64,000 bases of DNA from contig OZ007512.1 in assembly GCA_963931865.1 (NCBI GenBank), forward strand, positions 723,627 through 787,626, written 5' to 3'. Positions 23,050-33,560 of the stretch are shown here, piece by piece. Within the stretch, counting starts at the first letter, position 1, and each line of letters begins with the position of its first letter. Source of the stretch: Axinella damicornis. Its lineage: Eukaryota > Porifera > Demospongiae > Axinellida > Axinellidae. The translations under genes were made by a program, and so were the position numbers. A model generated the notes under the pieces. The model was not told the origin of the DNA and made no database searches. It saw only the letters and a program-made list of their open reading frames with translations.

Positions 23050-24063
23050 TCAATGTTGTTTTAGTCATCTAAAACTGAAATAGTTTAGTTTTTGGTTTTA
23101 ATTAGGCAGAAGTCGCATTTTAATTACTAAATCTGTAAAGCTTTTAGTTTTAGTAATCACCATTTTGGGGTGATTTTCATATTAGTTTAGTTGTAGTTTT
23201 AATTAAGGTGTCCGGCAAGTGATTTTGGAATTATTAATTATGTCATCTAAAATATGTTGTAACCTGCAAGTCCTGCCATGAATGGAAACCAAATGTGGTA
23301 ATCAAACACTTCATAGTAAGTGCTACTTATGTACCAAGCGAGGATGTTCTGGAGCAGCAAACAACGGAGACAGCGAATTATTCAGTATTGATGGAATTAA
23401 TAATTTTTCTGTACGTCTCAGTTTCATTGCACGCAAGCTACTGCTACTGTTCTTTCTCAGGATCAAGACAGGCCCAGTCTGGAGGGGGCTACGTTGAGTT
23501 TATGTAAGTACGCTTCCGAACTAGCCGGATACGGAGTTAACAGTGTTATCGCGAGGTCAATTTTCCTGTTTTTGTACATCTTGCAGGGGAGAAACCACGA
23601 TGAGACGTTCGTTCGACGCCATATGACAACGTAGCCCCCTCGAGTAACCAGTGGAAGAGCTGCCTGCGAAGTTCATTTTAGCTAAATACGTTCAGCTGAT
23701 TTTTGAGACATACAGAAAAAACAGTGCTGTATTTCGCCGAGATTTGCAGCTGGCGTTGTCACGGTACGAAGTACGTATAACGTAGCGCTCAACTAGACAC
23801 GCTGTCAATGGATGCCCAACTGCCTTGGAAGAAGAAAGGTGGCACAGCATCTTGGATGGCTGCTGCTGGAGCGCTCGAGAGCGGTGATTCGGAACTCGAA
23901 CCACGCCTCCAATTATTGCGCGGTCACGCGCGCGTATCATTGCTTGCCCGCCACCTTAACAGGCTGAGACAGTCCTCATTTTAGTTTTAGTTTTAATTAC
24001 TAATTTAAAAGTGAAATACATACTAAAATGCATTATAGTTTTAGTTTTAGAAAAAACAACATT
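23050..24063. mobile_element. hAT-like non-autonomous element, 1.0 kb
   Basis: The inverted ends AATGTTGTTTTAGTC...CTAAAAC and AATGTTGTTTTTTCTAAAAC (reverse) are subterminally enriched in TAGTTTTAGTTTTA runs. They are flanked by GCGTAAGG at 23042-23049 and 24064-24071, an 8-bp target duplication typical of hAT elements. The interior (23280-23950) is higher in GC and unrelated to the ends, and could be captured host DNA. No transposase ORF is visible. Confidence 0.85.
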
Positions 24064-24277
24064 GCGTAAGGTAATAACTATATTTGTTGATTGTGCACTT
24101 TATACGAAATGCGTTAGAGGGTTCTAACATACTAAGTGTTGAATTTAGATTTTTTGTAGCATCAAGGTTGTTTTTCAATAATAAGGAACAAAAAAATGAT
24201 ATAAAAAGTAAAAAGAAACTGATCAGTCAGGCATAGTGCCGAAGACATTCAACTGGCCTCTTAAAACCTTTGTAGTA

Positions 24278-24553
24278 ACAAGTAATAAAAAACATTTCAA
24301 AATGTAACAGGATGTAGGGATACCAGAACGGCAAAAAGTAAGGAAACAAGGTAGGGATGATCGCACAAAACAGTGAAGTATACAACACCCCTACAGAGAT
24401 CTTTTCCATAATACGTGTATAATGAAAAAACATATGTAGGGGGATTGTATACTTCACTGTTTTGTGCGATCATCCCTACCTTGTTTCCTTACTTTTTGCC
24501 GTTCTGGTATGCCTACATCCTGTTACATTTTGAAATGTTTTTTATTACTTGTT
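24278..24553. repeat. Large foldback, about 107-bp arms
   Basis: 24278-24385 and 24446-24553 are near-perfect inverted complements (landmarks CATTTCAAAATGTAACAGG and its complement). A less perfect extension (CCCCTAC) reaches further into the loop. No target duplication is obvious. Confidence 0.9.
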
Positions 24554-25336
24554 TACGTTCATTTTTTTAGCAGCAGGTGCATAAAAATTGCCATCACAGA
24601 GCAGAATTCAGTGTCCTCACAGGCAGTAGGTGCCCTTGCTTTGGAATATTGACTCTGACTGCCAGCGGAAGAGTCAGACCCAAGCATCCGGCTCAAGTCA
24701 ACCCTTTCTGGATGGATGCTAAGCCATAATATCAAGTGGTAGCGACATTTAACTATTGTTGAGTCTTTAGATAGGCATTCACCCTTCTCACAGAACACAG
24801 TAGTATACATAAATTATACGCATAGAGGATTTACCTCAGTCTGAAGTACCTCTTTCGATCGACAACACAACGGCGCAAGGCACTTCTAATTCAGCGATCT
24901 TGAGTAATAATTACGCATCGTTGCTAAGTGCTCGTTAAAGTGCGCATGCGTACAAACGAGAAAATGGCGTGACAAAAGAAGCCATAGTTGTTGAGTGGGC
25001 AGCTGCAGCAGCCTGGTGAAGACTTGGAGGTAGCGAAAAAGCGATGGGCTGGTGCACTGCTCGGTGTAAAATGCTGCTGTTTCGTGCGATAACCATCATG
25101 AGAGATTGAGGCGACGTTGAGCTAGCCCGTCTGAAGAAGAAGAAGAAGAAAGAAAGAAAGAAGAAAGAAAAACAATTTGCCCGTTTTGCGAGTACCTGGT
25201 GTGGTACTTTCGCGACGGTTTTTCGCGACGCGAGGAGTCTTGTTGGTCATGAAAACACTTGAAGATGAACGGTATGTGGTTATAAAGGCTTATAAGTGTA
25301 CGGTTTCTGAGATTTGGAGAGATTCTTTTGTATTAG
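24554..25336. other. Spacer with a GAA-type microsatellite
   Basis: A purine-rich microsatellite (GAAGAAGAAGAAAGAAAGAA) lies at 25133-25173. Nothing else is recognised. Confidence 0.45.
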
Positions 25337-25501
25337 TAGGAGTTTAACAGAAGTTAAACAATGTTAACTTTGGAGCGGTATGCGCTGGTGGAATGGGTGG
25401 GGCTGTGCACGTGATTGTCACGTGACGGTCAGGTGATAAAGTCAGTTGCTTGCAGTTCCCCGCGTGGCAGGAGGGCGAGTTTGGGCTGTAGGACAAATTC
25501 T
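25337..25501 (+). repeat. Split direct repeat A1
   Basis: 165 bp, matching 27936-28100 with no difference noticed. Starts TAGGAGTTTAACAGAAG, ends GCTGTAGGACAAATTCT, and contains CACGTGATTGTCACGTGA. Confidence 0.92.
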
Positions 25502-25539
25502 AAAAAGAAAGGAGCAAACCTCAGCGGAGGAAGCGGCAG

Positions 25540-25687
25540 TATGGCGGACGACGAAGACGGCGTTGGGAGACATCTAGAAGACGCGAGTAGGGAGTCGCCC
25601 TCCGGGACAGTGACAACAGCCCAGCTGCGGGCGTTGATGGACCGTAAGCAGTCCAGGCAGCCTTGCCCAGCTTTGGGTAAATGGTAG
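25540..25687 (+). pseudogene. gag-like N-terminal fragment of the retroelement
   Basis: An acidic, low-complexity N-terminus (MADDEDGVGRHLEDASRES) lies immediately downstream of A1, where a first ORF is expected, and is truncated after about 50 codons. Assignment is by position, not by a motif. Confidence 0.4.
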
Positions 25688-26429
25688 ATCTGAAGGTCAG
25701 AGAGGCGATGCAATCCCAAGGTGAGCGGGGATGGCTATGGATACTGGTCGGGGGTGCAGGGTACCCGGCATGTGGCACAGAACCAGTGACACGAGCCCGC
25801 AGCTGCGCATGCGCAGGAGGTTGAATCGCCAGATTCAACTGGGCTGCTAGTAATAAGGCAGTTGGCTATTAATAAAGCATTGTTGGGCAGTAGGCAGGGG
25901 GCGGAATGCTTGAGTTAACTAGGACTTTGTCGTTACCAGTTGTAGCCTTGGTGGCCGGTTACACGTGTAGCCTTGATTGCCCGTTACAAGTGTGGCCTTG
26001 GTGGCCAGATGTTCACCTGAGTGGTGACGTTGTGGGCCTTGGTGGCCTGGTTTACATTCCATGTTTGGGCAATCATGTGTGGCCTCGGTGGCCGTTTTGC
26101 ACTATTGGGTTGCCTTGGTGCTCACTTAAAGTGCTACGTTATCTATACGTAGCTTAATTAGTGCTGGCTCAGTATAGCTAGCTATGGAAAGGCCTTCTTT
26201 ATAGCTATGGGTCGGAGTACCCTGATAGACATCTTAGGGCCCAGTGTGACCTTTGGGTTCATGTTGGCCTCTTGAGGTTTGGTCCGATTTTGACAACCTT
26301 GGTGGTCTGGTCTAGTTCCATTTCTACCCCTTGGGTAGAGGGACTTTTTCCTGTATATTGGGCATGGAGACCCACTGAATGGTAAGTTGAGATTGGAGTT
26401 GCTGTTGCGGGATACCCACAGAAATAAAT

Positions 26430-27072
26430 CGGGGGGCAAGGTCCAACGCCTTCCCATTTCGCCATTAATACTAGACAAAATCTTCCAGATTTTGAACCAC
26501 AACCCAGGCAAATACGAGAACAAGCTTATGTGGGCGGCTTGCTGCCTGGGGTTCTTCGCTTCCTTCGCTCAGGAGAATTCACAGTTCAGAGCAATGAACC
26601 TTACGACCCATCGTGGCATTTGTCAGTGCGGGATGTGGCAGTGGACTCCATGGATAACCCATTGGGGCTGCAAGTGGGGATTAAGGGTTCGAAAATGGAT
26701 TAATGGTGCCGCGGTATATGCCTCATGGTTGGAAGAATTGAGAAGAAGATTTGTCCCGTAAAGGCCATGCTGGCATTTTTGGCGGTTAGGGGTTTCAAAA
26801 GCGGCCCTCTCTTCTGTTTCAGAGATGGCACCCCGTTATTAAGGCAATAGTTTGTAAAGAGACTACGGGAAATCTTGTGTGCAGCGGGAGTGGATTGCAC
26901 TCACTTCTCTGGCCATTCATTCCGGATTGGAGTGGCCACTGCTGCGGCGGCCAGGGGAGTAGCCGAGTCAATAATCCAGACATTGGGGAGATGGAGTAGT
27001 GACTCCTACAAGAGGTACATTTGCATTCCTAGAGCTGAACTTGCTAAAATATCTGCCCAGTTGATCCAGTAG
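26430..27072 (+). pseudogene. Tyrosine recombinase (YR) of DIRS/Ngaro type, decayed
   Basis: The C-terminal block carries the catalytic signature GHSFRIGVATAAAARG (H-x-x-R), then TLGRWSSDSYKRYI (W and the nucleophilic Y). Upstream, in shifting frames, are LPISPLILDKIF, WAACCLGFF and LREILCAAGVDCTHF, a familiar series in retroelement recombinases that act in integration of circular cDNA. At least two frameshifts and a stop break the frame between 26560 and 26850, so this copy is dead. Confidence 0.85.
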
Positions 27073-27293
27073 TAAGAGTGATATAGATCACTGAGCTGTA
27101 TGTATATTCAGTGCAGTTGTACTGATATGGTTTCTTCTCAGATTTTTATTGATTTGAAGTTCAGGTCATTTTGATTCAAAGATGGATAGATAAAGAGTAA
27201 TCCGACCTCTTTGCTGTAGGGCAGAATTGTAGAAGGGGTTAATTGATGTGATTTGGGGAGGGATCACCATAATTATGGTGATAGTGGATGTTT

Positions 27294-27934
27294 GGGGGTT
27301 GTCCCCTCCATCACATCAATATCAGGAAGCAATAAGTTACATACAAGTATTGCTGCGGCTATATAGGTACGGGGAGAGCAAGCGGTTCTCCACTGGCTGT
27401 GGGGAGAGCAGCAGCTCTCCACTGGCTTCTATATGTGAGGGGAGAGCAAGAGGTTCTCCACTGGCTGCTATAGGGTGGGGAGAGCAGCAGCTCTCCACTG
27501 GCTGCTATATGCGTGAGGAGAGCAGCAGCTCTCCACTGGCTGCTATAGGTGTGGGGAGAGCAGCAGCTCTCCACTGGCGGCTATTTGTGCGGGGAGAGCA
27601 GCAGCTCTCCACTGGCTGCTATATATGTGAGGAGAACAGCAATTCTCCACTGGCTGCTATTTGTTAGGGGAGAGCAGCAGCTCTCCACGAGTGTGGGGAG
27701 AGCAAGCGGTTCTCCACTGACGGCTATATGGGCGGGGAGAGCAAGCGGCTCTCCGCTGGCTGCGATATGTACAGGGAGAGCCAAGCGGCTATCCCATGGC
27801 GGCTTTATGTGCGTGGAGAGCCTAGCGACTCTCCACTAGCGCTTTGTAAGTAGTGCACAGCCCCAACACCATTACCGCAATTATAACCAATCTGTGATTG
27901 GTGATGTATGGTTATTGGAAGCGAACAGAAGTTA
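27294..27934 (+). repeat. Split direct repeat B1 with hairpin array
   Basis: 641 bp, with no difference noticed from 30983-31623 over most of its length. It contains 13 tandem units of about 28-40 bp, each with a small palindrome of the form GGAGAGCAGCAGCTCTCC followed by ACTGGCTGCTATATG. Variant loops (CAAGCGG, CAAGAGG) keep the GGAGAGC/TCTCC stem. It ends GCGAACAGAAGTTAA. Confidence 0.93.
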
Positions 27935-27935
27935 A

Positions 27936-28100
27936 TAGGAGTTTAACAGAAGTTAAACAATGTTAACTTTGGAGCGGTATGCGCTGGTGGAATGGGTGGG
28001 GCTGTGCACGTGATTGTCACGTGACGGTCAGGTGATAAAGTCAGTTGCTTGCAGTTCCCCGCGTGGCAGGAGGGCGAGTTTGGGCTGTAGGACAAATTCT
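27936..28100 (+). repeat. Split direct repeat A2
   Basis: Second copy of the 165-bp A repeat, directly abutting B1 as in a circle junction. Confidence 0.92.
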
Positions 28101-28293
28101 CCCTCCCTCCTCATCCCAATGTTAATATCACATGTTACATTCAATCTTTTGGATCTACTCTCCAAACCAGAGAAAAATATCAGGCCCCAGAAGAATGTCA
28201 CCACCATTGAGTAGTGGGGAGTATGTTTTAATACCTTTGCCAGCATAGTAGTCATGCGGCAATCGGATAGGATGAGAGATTTGTTAGCTTACA

Positions 28294-28701
28294 GTGAAGT
28301 TATTATTAAGGCTAGTCAAGAATATGAGGACACCCCCTGGCTATCATATGATGCCCAGTTGTAGACAGGCTGCGACCCGACCACATGCGCCATGGGCCCA
28401 GCTGGATGCAGTATTGTGGACAGTGAATTTCGCGCGAGCCAGACCCAAATGCCGTGATAATGAGGGCGAGGAAAGAGATGGTGAGCGAGCCAGCAAGGTG
28501 ACCAGGGAAGCGGACCCCAGCCGTAAGTGGGTAGCCAAAGAAATAGTAGGGAAGCGCTACACCCCTTATGCGAGAATGCCAGTGTGTCTGAGGTGGAATT
28601 CACGGGACGGGTGCATTTTCCGTGCCTGTCGGTTTAATCACTGCTGCTCCAAGTGTAGCAGTCGCTTTCACAGGGAGTATAACTGCATGCAGCTCAAGTA
28701 G
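28294..28701 (+). pseudogene. gag-like ORF with zinc-binding C-terminus
   Basis: The C-terminus has a compact Cys/His cluster (VCLRWNSRDGC, CRFNHCCSKCSSRFH, then C), a zinc-binding block characteristic of YR retroelement first ORFs, presumably binding nucleic acid. The preceding part is charged and unstructured. The N-terminus of this ORF may be missing. Confidence 0.65.
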
Positions 28702-28749
28702 TTGGGGGACCTGGGGGGCTTAATAGCCAAGTACCGCCGACTTTTCGTC

Positions 28750-28975
28750 CTGACTCCGTCAGGCATTTAGTCACGGAATGGAGTGGGCTAAGAGCCTTTG
28801 TCTAGTAGATGATGGCATATATGTGGCGCCTTCATTCGTTGAGTGCATTTTTGCTCATGATTTGATCATAGGTGACCTGCAGCATGCAGGGTTGCGGAAT
28901 TTGCTCAAGTCACAGCTTGACCCAGTGCAGCTAGGGGTATGGCTTGGGTTTATTACTGATCCTCATTGAAGGATC
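28750..28975 (+). pseudogene. Reverse transcriptase fragment
   Basis: LVDDGIYVA resembles the catalytic (Y/V)xDD block with VDD, followed by the thumb-like VQLGVWLGFITD; most of the palm domain is absent. Frame and order agree with the RNase H that follows. Confidence 0.6.
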
Positions 28976-28999
28976 TGTTGCTGTGCCTAGTTCGTTAAG

Positions 29000-30080
29000 C
29001 TCCGCAATGCTATTCGTAGTATTCCACAATTGGGTAGCTGTCCCGTTAGAGCTGTTGCTAGTGTCGTTGGCCAGATCATTGCTATGGGCCGTGCAATAGG
29101 CCCGGTAGCCAGGATCCGCACTCGAGCACTTTATCGAGTCATTGAGGAGCGTTGGTCTAGGTCAGGTCTGGTTATGCTGTCTGATGAGGCTCATGAGGAG
29201 CTTCAGTTTTGGCACCAGAACATGCATTCCCTCAATGCAATTATTGGTCAGCCCATTTTTAAAAAAAAAAATTTTATTTTATTTTTTTTAATTTATTTTT
29301 TCACAGGAGATATACTCACGTGGTTTTTTCTGATGCCAGTGCTACTGGTTATGGTGGCTAGCTATGTGGTTGATCATGAATTAGACCGTGAGGTTGCCCA
29401 TGGCCAGTGGTCGCTTGTGGAATCTTCTAAGCAGAGCTCCACTTGGAGAGAGCTGAAATCTGTGGATCAAGTGCTTCGATCCTTTTCTGTAAAGTTTAGC
29501 AGGCCATAGAGTCAAATGGTTCACTAACATCCTGAATGTAGTCAGGGTTGTTCAGTCAGGTAGTTGTAGACAGCATCTACAGGATGCAGCAATGAGCATT
29601 TCCAAAGTATGCCTCGCACATAATATTAGACTGGATGTTGCATGGATCCCTAGAACCTTTAATGACAGGGCCGATTTCTTGAGCTGCATTGTTGACTAGG
29701 ATGACTGGCAGTTGTGCCCATTTGTGTTTTGCCAGTTGGATGCTATGTGGGGTCCTCACACGATTGATTGATTTGCCTCGTGTTATAACACTCAGCTGGA
29801 AAGCCTTGATAGCCGGTTCTGGGTTCCTCACGGTGAAGCTGTTGATACGTTTACCAGATCCTGGTCTGGAGAGGTCAACTGGTGGGTTCCGCCACAGTCT
29901 CTAGTCTGCCGTATGTGCCTACATGCTGAGCCAGGTGGCACAAGAGGTACCTTGGTTGTCACAGCATGGAAGTCAGCACCACACTGGCTGTTGATTTGCC
30001 CTGATGGCTGCCACTTAGCACCATATATGTTCAGCGTTGGTGTGCTATCCCCTGCGATAACGTTTGGTTGCAGTGGCTCT
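29000..30080 (+). pseudogene. DIRS-type RNase H region, frameshifted
   Basis: ASVVGQIIAMGRAIGPVARI and TRALYRVIEERW match the start of DIRS/Ngaro RNase H domains. After an A/T-rich insertion (29262-29306) come SDASATGYGG (catalytic Asp), SSTWRELKSVDQVL, LQDAAMSISK-like and AWIPRTFNDRADFLS. Stops and the A/T insert show it is dead. Confidence 0.75.
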
Positions 30081-30299
30081 AATATTGCCAGTGTTATGCA
30101 GCCTGTAATGTACCTCCACGTACTTTTCTGTTGAACCTAGAATGGTCAAAACTGGATTTTGTGTACGTGTGTATAATGTTGTTGTCTCGCTATTATTGGT
30201 GTGCAGCCAGAATGGTTTATGGCTAGCTGTGCATATACATGTAGCTATTATGGGCTGCATGGTTCAACCCTATTATTGTGGTAGAGATGTTGGCTTTCG

Positions 30300-30890
30300 T
30301 AGCTTGTACAGGTGTAGCCTCGGTGGCCTGTTCACCGGTGTGTCCTCGGGGCCTGTTCACATTAAGTGTGGCCTCGGTGGCCTGTGCATTATGTGGCCCT
30401 GTTCACAAGGGTGGCCTCAGTGGCCTGTTCACATTAAGTGTGGCCTCGGTGGCCTGTTCACATTAAGTGTGGCCTCAGCGGCCTGTTCACATTAAGCGTG
30501 GCCTGTTCACATTAAGTGTGGCCTCGGTGGCCTGTTCACATTAAGTGGGGCCTCGGTGTCCTATGCACATTAAGTTTGGCCTCGGTGGCCTGTGCACATT
30601 AAGTGTGGCCTCGGTGGCCTGTGCACATTAATTGTGGCCTCGGTGGCCTGGCACATTAAGTGTGGCCTCGGTGGCCTGGCACATTAAGTGTGGCCTCAGT
30701 GGCCTGTGCACATTAATTGTGGCCTCGGTGGCCTGTGCACAATAAGTGTGGCCTCAGTGGCCTGGCACATTAAGTGTGGCCTGGCACATTAAGTGTGGCC
30801 TCGGTGGCCTGTTTACATTAAGCGTGGCCTTGGTGGCCCGTTCACTAGGTGGCCTCGGTGGCTTGTTCACCATTATGGCCTCGTTGGCCA
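30300..30890 (+). repeat. GTGGCCTCGGTGGCC minisatellite
   Basis: About 20 units of roughly 28 bp (TTCACATTAAGTGTGGCC, then TCGGTGGCCTG) with shorter variants. A shorter relative occurs inside copy 1 at 25940-26110, so it belongs to the element. Confidence 0.9.
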
Positions 30891-30982
30891 ATGTGCCCTC
30901 AGTGGCTTGTTAACACAATTTCATAGGTGTATACTTTCCACCTTGAGGGTGGGACGGTGTTGGGGCTGAATTTAAGGGTTAG

Positions 30983-31624
30983 GGGGGTTGTCCCCTCCAT
31001 CACATCAATATCAGGAAGCAATAAGTTACATACAAGTATTGCTGCGGCTATATAGGTACGGGGAGAGCAAGCGGTTCTCCACTGGCTGTGGGGAGAGCAG
31101 CAGCTCTCCACTGGCTTCTATATGTGAGGGGAGAGCAAGAGGTTCTCCACTGGCTGCTATAGGGTGGGGAGAGCAGCAGCTCTCCACTGGCTGCTATATG
31201 CGTGAGGAGAGCAGCAGCTCTCCACTGGCTGCTATAGGTGTGGGGAGAGCAGCAGCTCTCCACTGGCGGCTATTTGTGCGGGGAGAGCAGCAGCTCTCCA
31301 CTGGCTGCTATATATGTGAGGAGAACAGCAATTCTCCACTGGCTGCTATTTGTTAGGGGAGAGCAGCAGCTCTCCACGAGTGTGGGGAGAGCAAGCGGTT
31401 CTCCACTGACGGCTATATGGGCGGGGAGAGCAAGCGGCTCTCCGCTGGCTGCGATATGTACAGGGAGAGCCAAGCGGCTATCCCATGGCGGCTTTATGTG
31501 CGTGGAGAGCCTAGCGACTCTCCACTAGCGCTTTGTAAGTAGTGCACAGCCCCAACACCATTACCGCAATTATAACCAATCTGTGATTGGTGATGTATGG
31601 TTATTGGAAGCGAACAGAAGTTAA
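30983..31624 (+). repeat. Split direct repeat B2 with hairpin array
   Basis: Second copy of B. It carries the same 13 hairpin units as B1 (27294-27934) and closes the right end of the pair. Confidence 0.93.
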
Positions 31625-31979
31625 AGTGATCATGAACAGCCCAGCAGGCATGCATAGTTTAGTTCTTATTTTGCAGATTGGATTCGTGAGTCTACCACAA
31701 TTAAGTTTGCAGATTTATGATGAAGCCAGGCTAATTGAAGGAAGACACAAGACAACTCTGGTGGCTGGATTGAATGTTACTGCGGCAGTGGCAGTTTGAG
31801 TCTGTAGACTTCTGCTGCAATTAACAGCTGCACAGGCATCTGTGACTTACAAATCATCATTGTGTCTCTAGCTCTGTATAAGACCACATATAAAGGACAA
31901 ACATCAAAGATAAATGAATCCATAAACACTAGACAAAGGACAAAAGTGAGGCCTAATCAGCAAAGAACAGAGGCAACTC

Positions 31980-32047
31980 TAACCTCGAACCCAGGCGCGG
32001 AGGGGCAAAGCTCTTTTCCCCTCCTCTGTGCCTGGGTTCGAGGCTAA
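31980..32047. mobile_element. 68-bp hairpin MITE with perfect 8-bp TSD
   Basis: TAACCTCGAACCCAGGC...GCCTGGGTTCGAGGCTAA forms a long stem and is flanked by GGCAACTC on both sides (31972-31979 and 32048-32055). Confidence 0.9.
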
Positions 32048-32364
32048 GGCAACTCCACCAAATTTAAACTGGCAATGTCCATTCAATGACATGAGCAGCC
32101 AATTAGCTACACCAGATTTTGTACAAAGTACATGCATTATTTCAGAACAATGTTAAAATTAGGGTGATCATTCGCATGTTCCAGAATAGCACCCTGGGTG
32201 CTGCAGTGGTTTCCATGGTAACCTTGGTGGGATTCAATGGATATGGAGCCACAATAAGATGTATACAACAAATTGTCATATTGAAAATCAGACCACTGAG
32301 ATTCTTTGAAAACCATGGTTAAGTACCAAGGTTGCCATGGAAACGAGAAGTCTCAGCTCAATTC

Positions 32365-32862
32365 TTAACCCTTTAAGCCCCATTGATGTCTATGGACATC
32401 ATTTAGACCCTATGCACTTGTAGGGCTTCTCATCAGTCCAAAAAGGGACCAAAAAGGCTTTGGCTGCATGTCGTGGGCGTTTTTTGATTTTAATGAGATT
32501 CATTGACCCGAGAATTTTGATATTCTAATGATATTCATAGACCCCACCCAGGGCCTCAAGAAAACATGCAAATTGGTGGAGTAAAGTGTGCCATCAGTCA
32601 GATCTGGTCCAAGTTTAGGGAAATGCTGGGTGAAAATCCGGCTGACATCCACCTGTGACCTCTGATTGCTGGGCTTGTGGAGGTCATGAATATCATTAAC
32701 GGTATTGCCAGAGGGGTCTCTCCATGTGTACGGGCCCCACCAAGTTTGGCCGCTGAGGAGTGAATGCTGCGGGAGAGGAGTACCTACGAAAGTGGTGTGC
32801 GCTGAATGCATGAAAATGCATGTGTCGTCTTGGTGGGAAGAATTCGGTGGTTAAAGGGTTAA
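32365..32862. mobile_element. piggyBac-like MITE
   Basis: Ends TTAACCCTTTAA and TTAAAGGGTTAA: a TTAA target duplication plus CCCTTT terminal repeats, the piggyBac signature. The 490-bp interior has no transposase. Confidence 0.75.
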
Positions 32863-32956
32863 TATGTGCATGGAGGATCAATGAATCTCATTAAAAATCA
32901 GCAAACCATCCCAAGTGGCACACAGTGCAAGTCTAGGCCATTTTGAGGGCCCATTC

Positions 32957-33395
32957 TAGGGACATGCACATTATGCGGGAATTTCTTTTGGAATAATAGG
33001 GGAAATTTTGGAATGGGAATAATGCGAGAATAATAGGCATGAATTGCATTGCAATGACATCATGGCATCATGTGATCAACCGTGTGCGTATGATCATCAG
33101 TACTAAAATGGCAGCCTGAGGTAGTACTAGTATCACTGAACCTTAGCCAGAGTCTAGTGGCGAGACCTGTGTGATGAGTGATCTAACTGGAGGGAGTGGA
33201 GATTCTGAAAGTCATCCGAGTTTGTTAGATACACTCAAACTTAGCCCAAAAGCGGAAATGTTTGTAATATTCTGTTAATTGAAGTAGAATATTTGTAGGA
33301 ATAATAGGGGGAAATTCAGGAATAATAGGATAAAAACGGGGGAATTAAGGAATAGAATAATAGGGACTTGTTTTAGAATAATGGGCCTGTCCCTA
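32957..33395. mobile_element. hAT-like MITE, 439 bp
   Basis: Ends TAGGGACATGCACATTAT and (reverse) TAGGGACAGGCCCATTAT, flanked by a perfect 8-bp duplication GCCCATTC (32949-32956 and 33396-33403). Internal GGAATAATAGGG phrases repeat near both ends. Confidence 0.9.
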
Positions 33396-33560
33396 GCCCA
33401 TTCTCATCAACTATGAATCTCATTACGCTGCATCTGTTCAGACAGACTCCATTGCCATTGGATACTGAATCTATTTAACTGAAAGGAAACTGCGTGCACG
33501 TGTTATTATTGATGGGCTCTATTGTTGTTTCCTCCTCTAAAGGTTCCCCACTTTGTGTCG

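Larger units (their letters stand above)
25337..27934 (+). mobile_element. Tyrosine-recombinase retroelement (DIRS/Ngaro-like), copy 1, internally deleted
   Basis: The layout is A1 repeat (25337-25501), a gag-like 5' ORF fragment (MADDEDGVGRHLED from about 25540), a short GTGGCC minisatellite (25940-26110), a decayed tyrosine recombinase (about 26430-27072) and B1 repeat (27294-27934). Reverse transcriptase and RNase H are missing. The A and B repeats are shared, essentially unchanged, with copy 2. The A...B/A...B pattern is the split direct repeat architecture known for this order of retroelements. Confidence 0.85.
27936..31624 (+). mobile_element. Tyrosine-recombinase retroelement, copy 2, lacking the recombinase
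   Basis: The layout is A2 repeat (27936-28100), gag zinc-knuckle-like ORF (28294-28701), RT thumb (about 28750-28975), RNase H (about 29000-30080), GTGGCC minisatellite (30300-30890) and B2 repeat (30983-31624). The recombinase present in copy 1 is gone. The two copies abut, B1 directly followed by A2. Copy 1 retains YR and copy 2 retains gag/RT/RH, so the full element was probably A-gag-RT-RH-minisatellite-YR-B. Confidence 0.85.
31655..33560. repeat. Dispersed repeat carrying three nested MITEs
   Basis: The phrases TTGCAGATTGGATTC, GAATCCATAAACACTAGACA, CAAATTTAAACTG, ATTGGATACTGAATCTATTT and AACTGAAAGGAAACTGCGTG occur here in order and again at 51890-52990 (there partly duplicated). Here the unit is stretched by insertions at 31980, 32365 and 32957. 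Confidence 0.7.

Noticed and set aside
27370..27842. CRISPR-like palindromic repeats with spacers
   Set aside because: The intervals between palindromes are themselves repeated (ACTGGCTGCTAT), and the array is part of a retroelement direct repeat.
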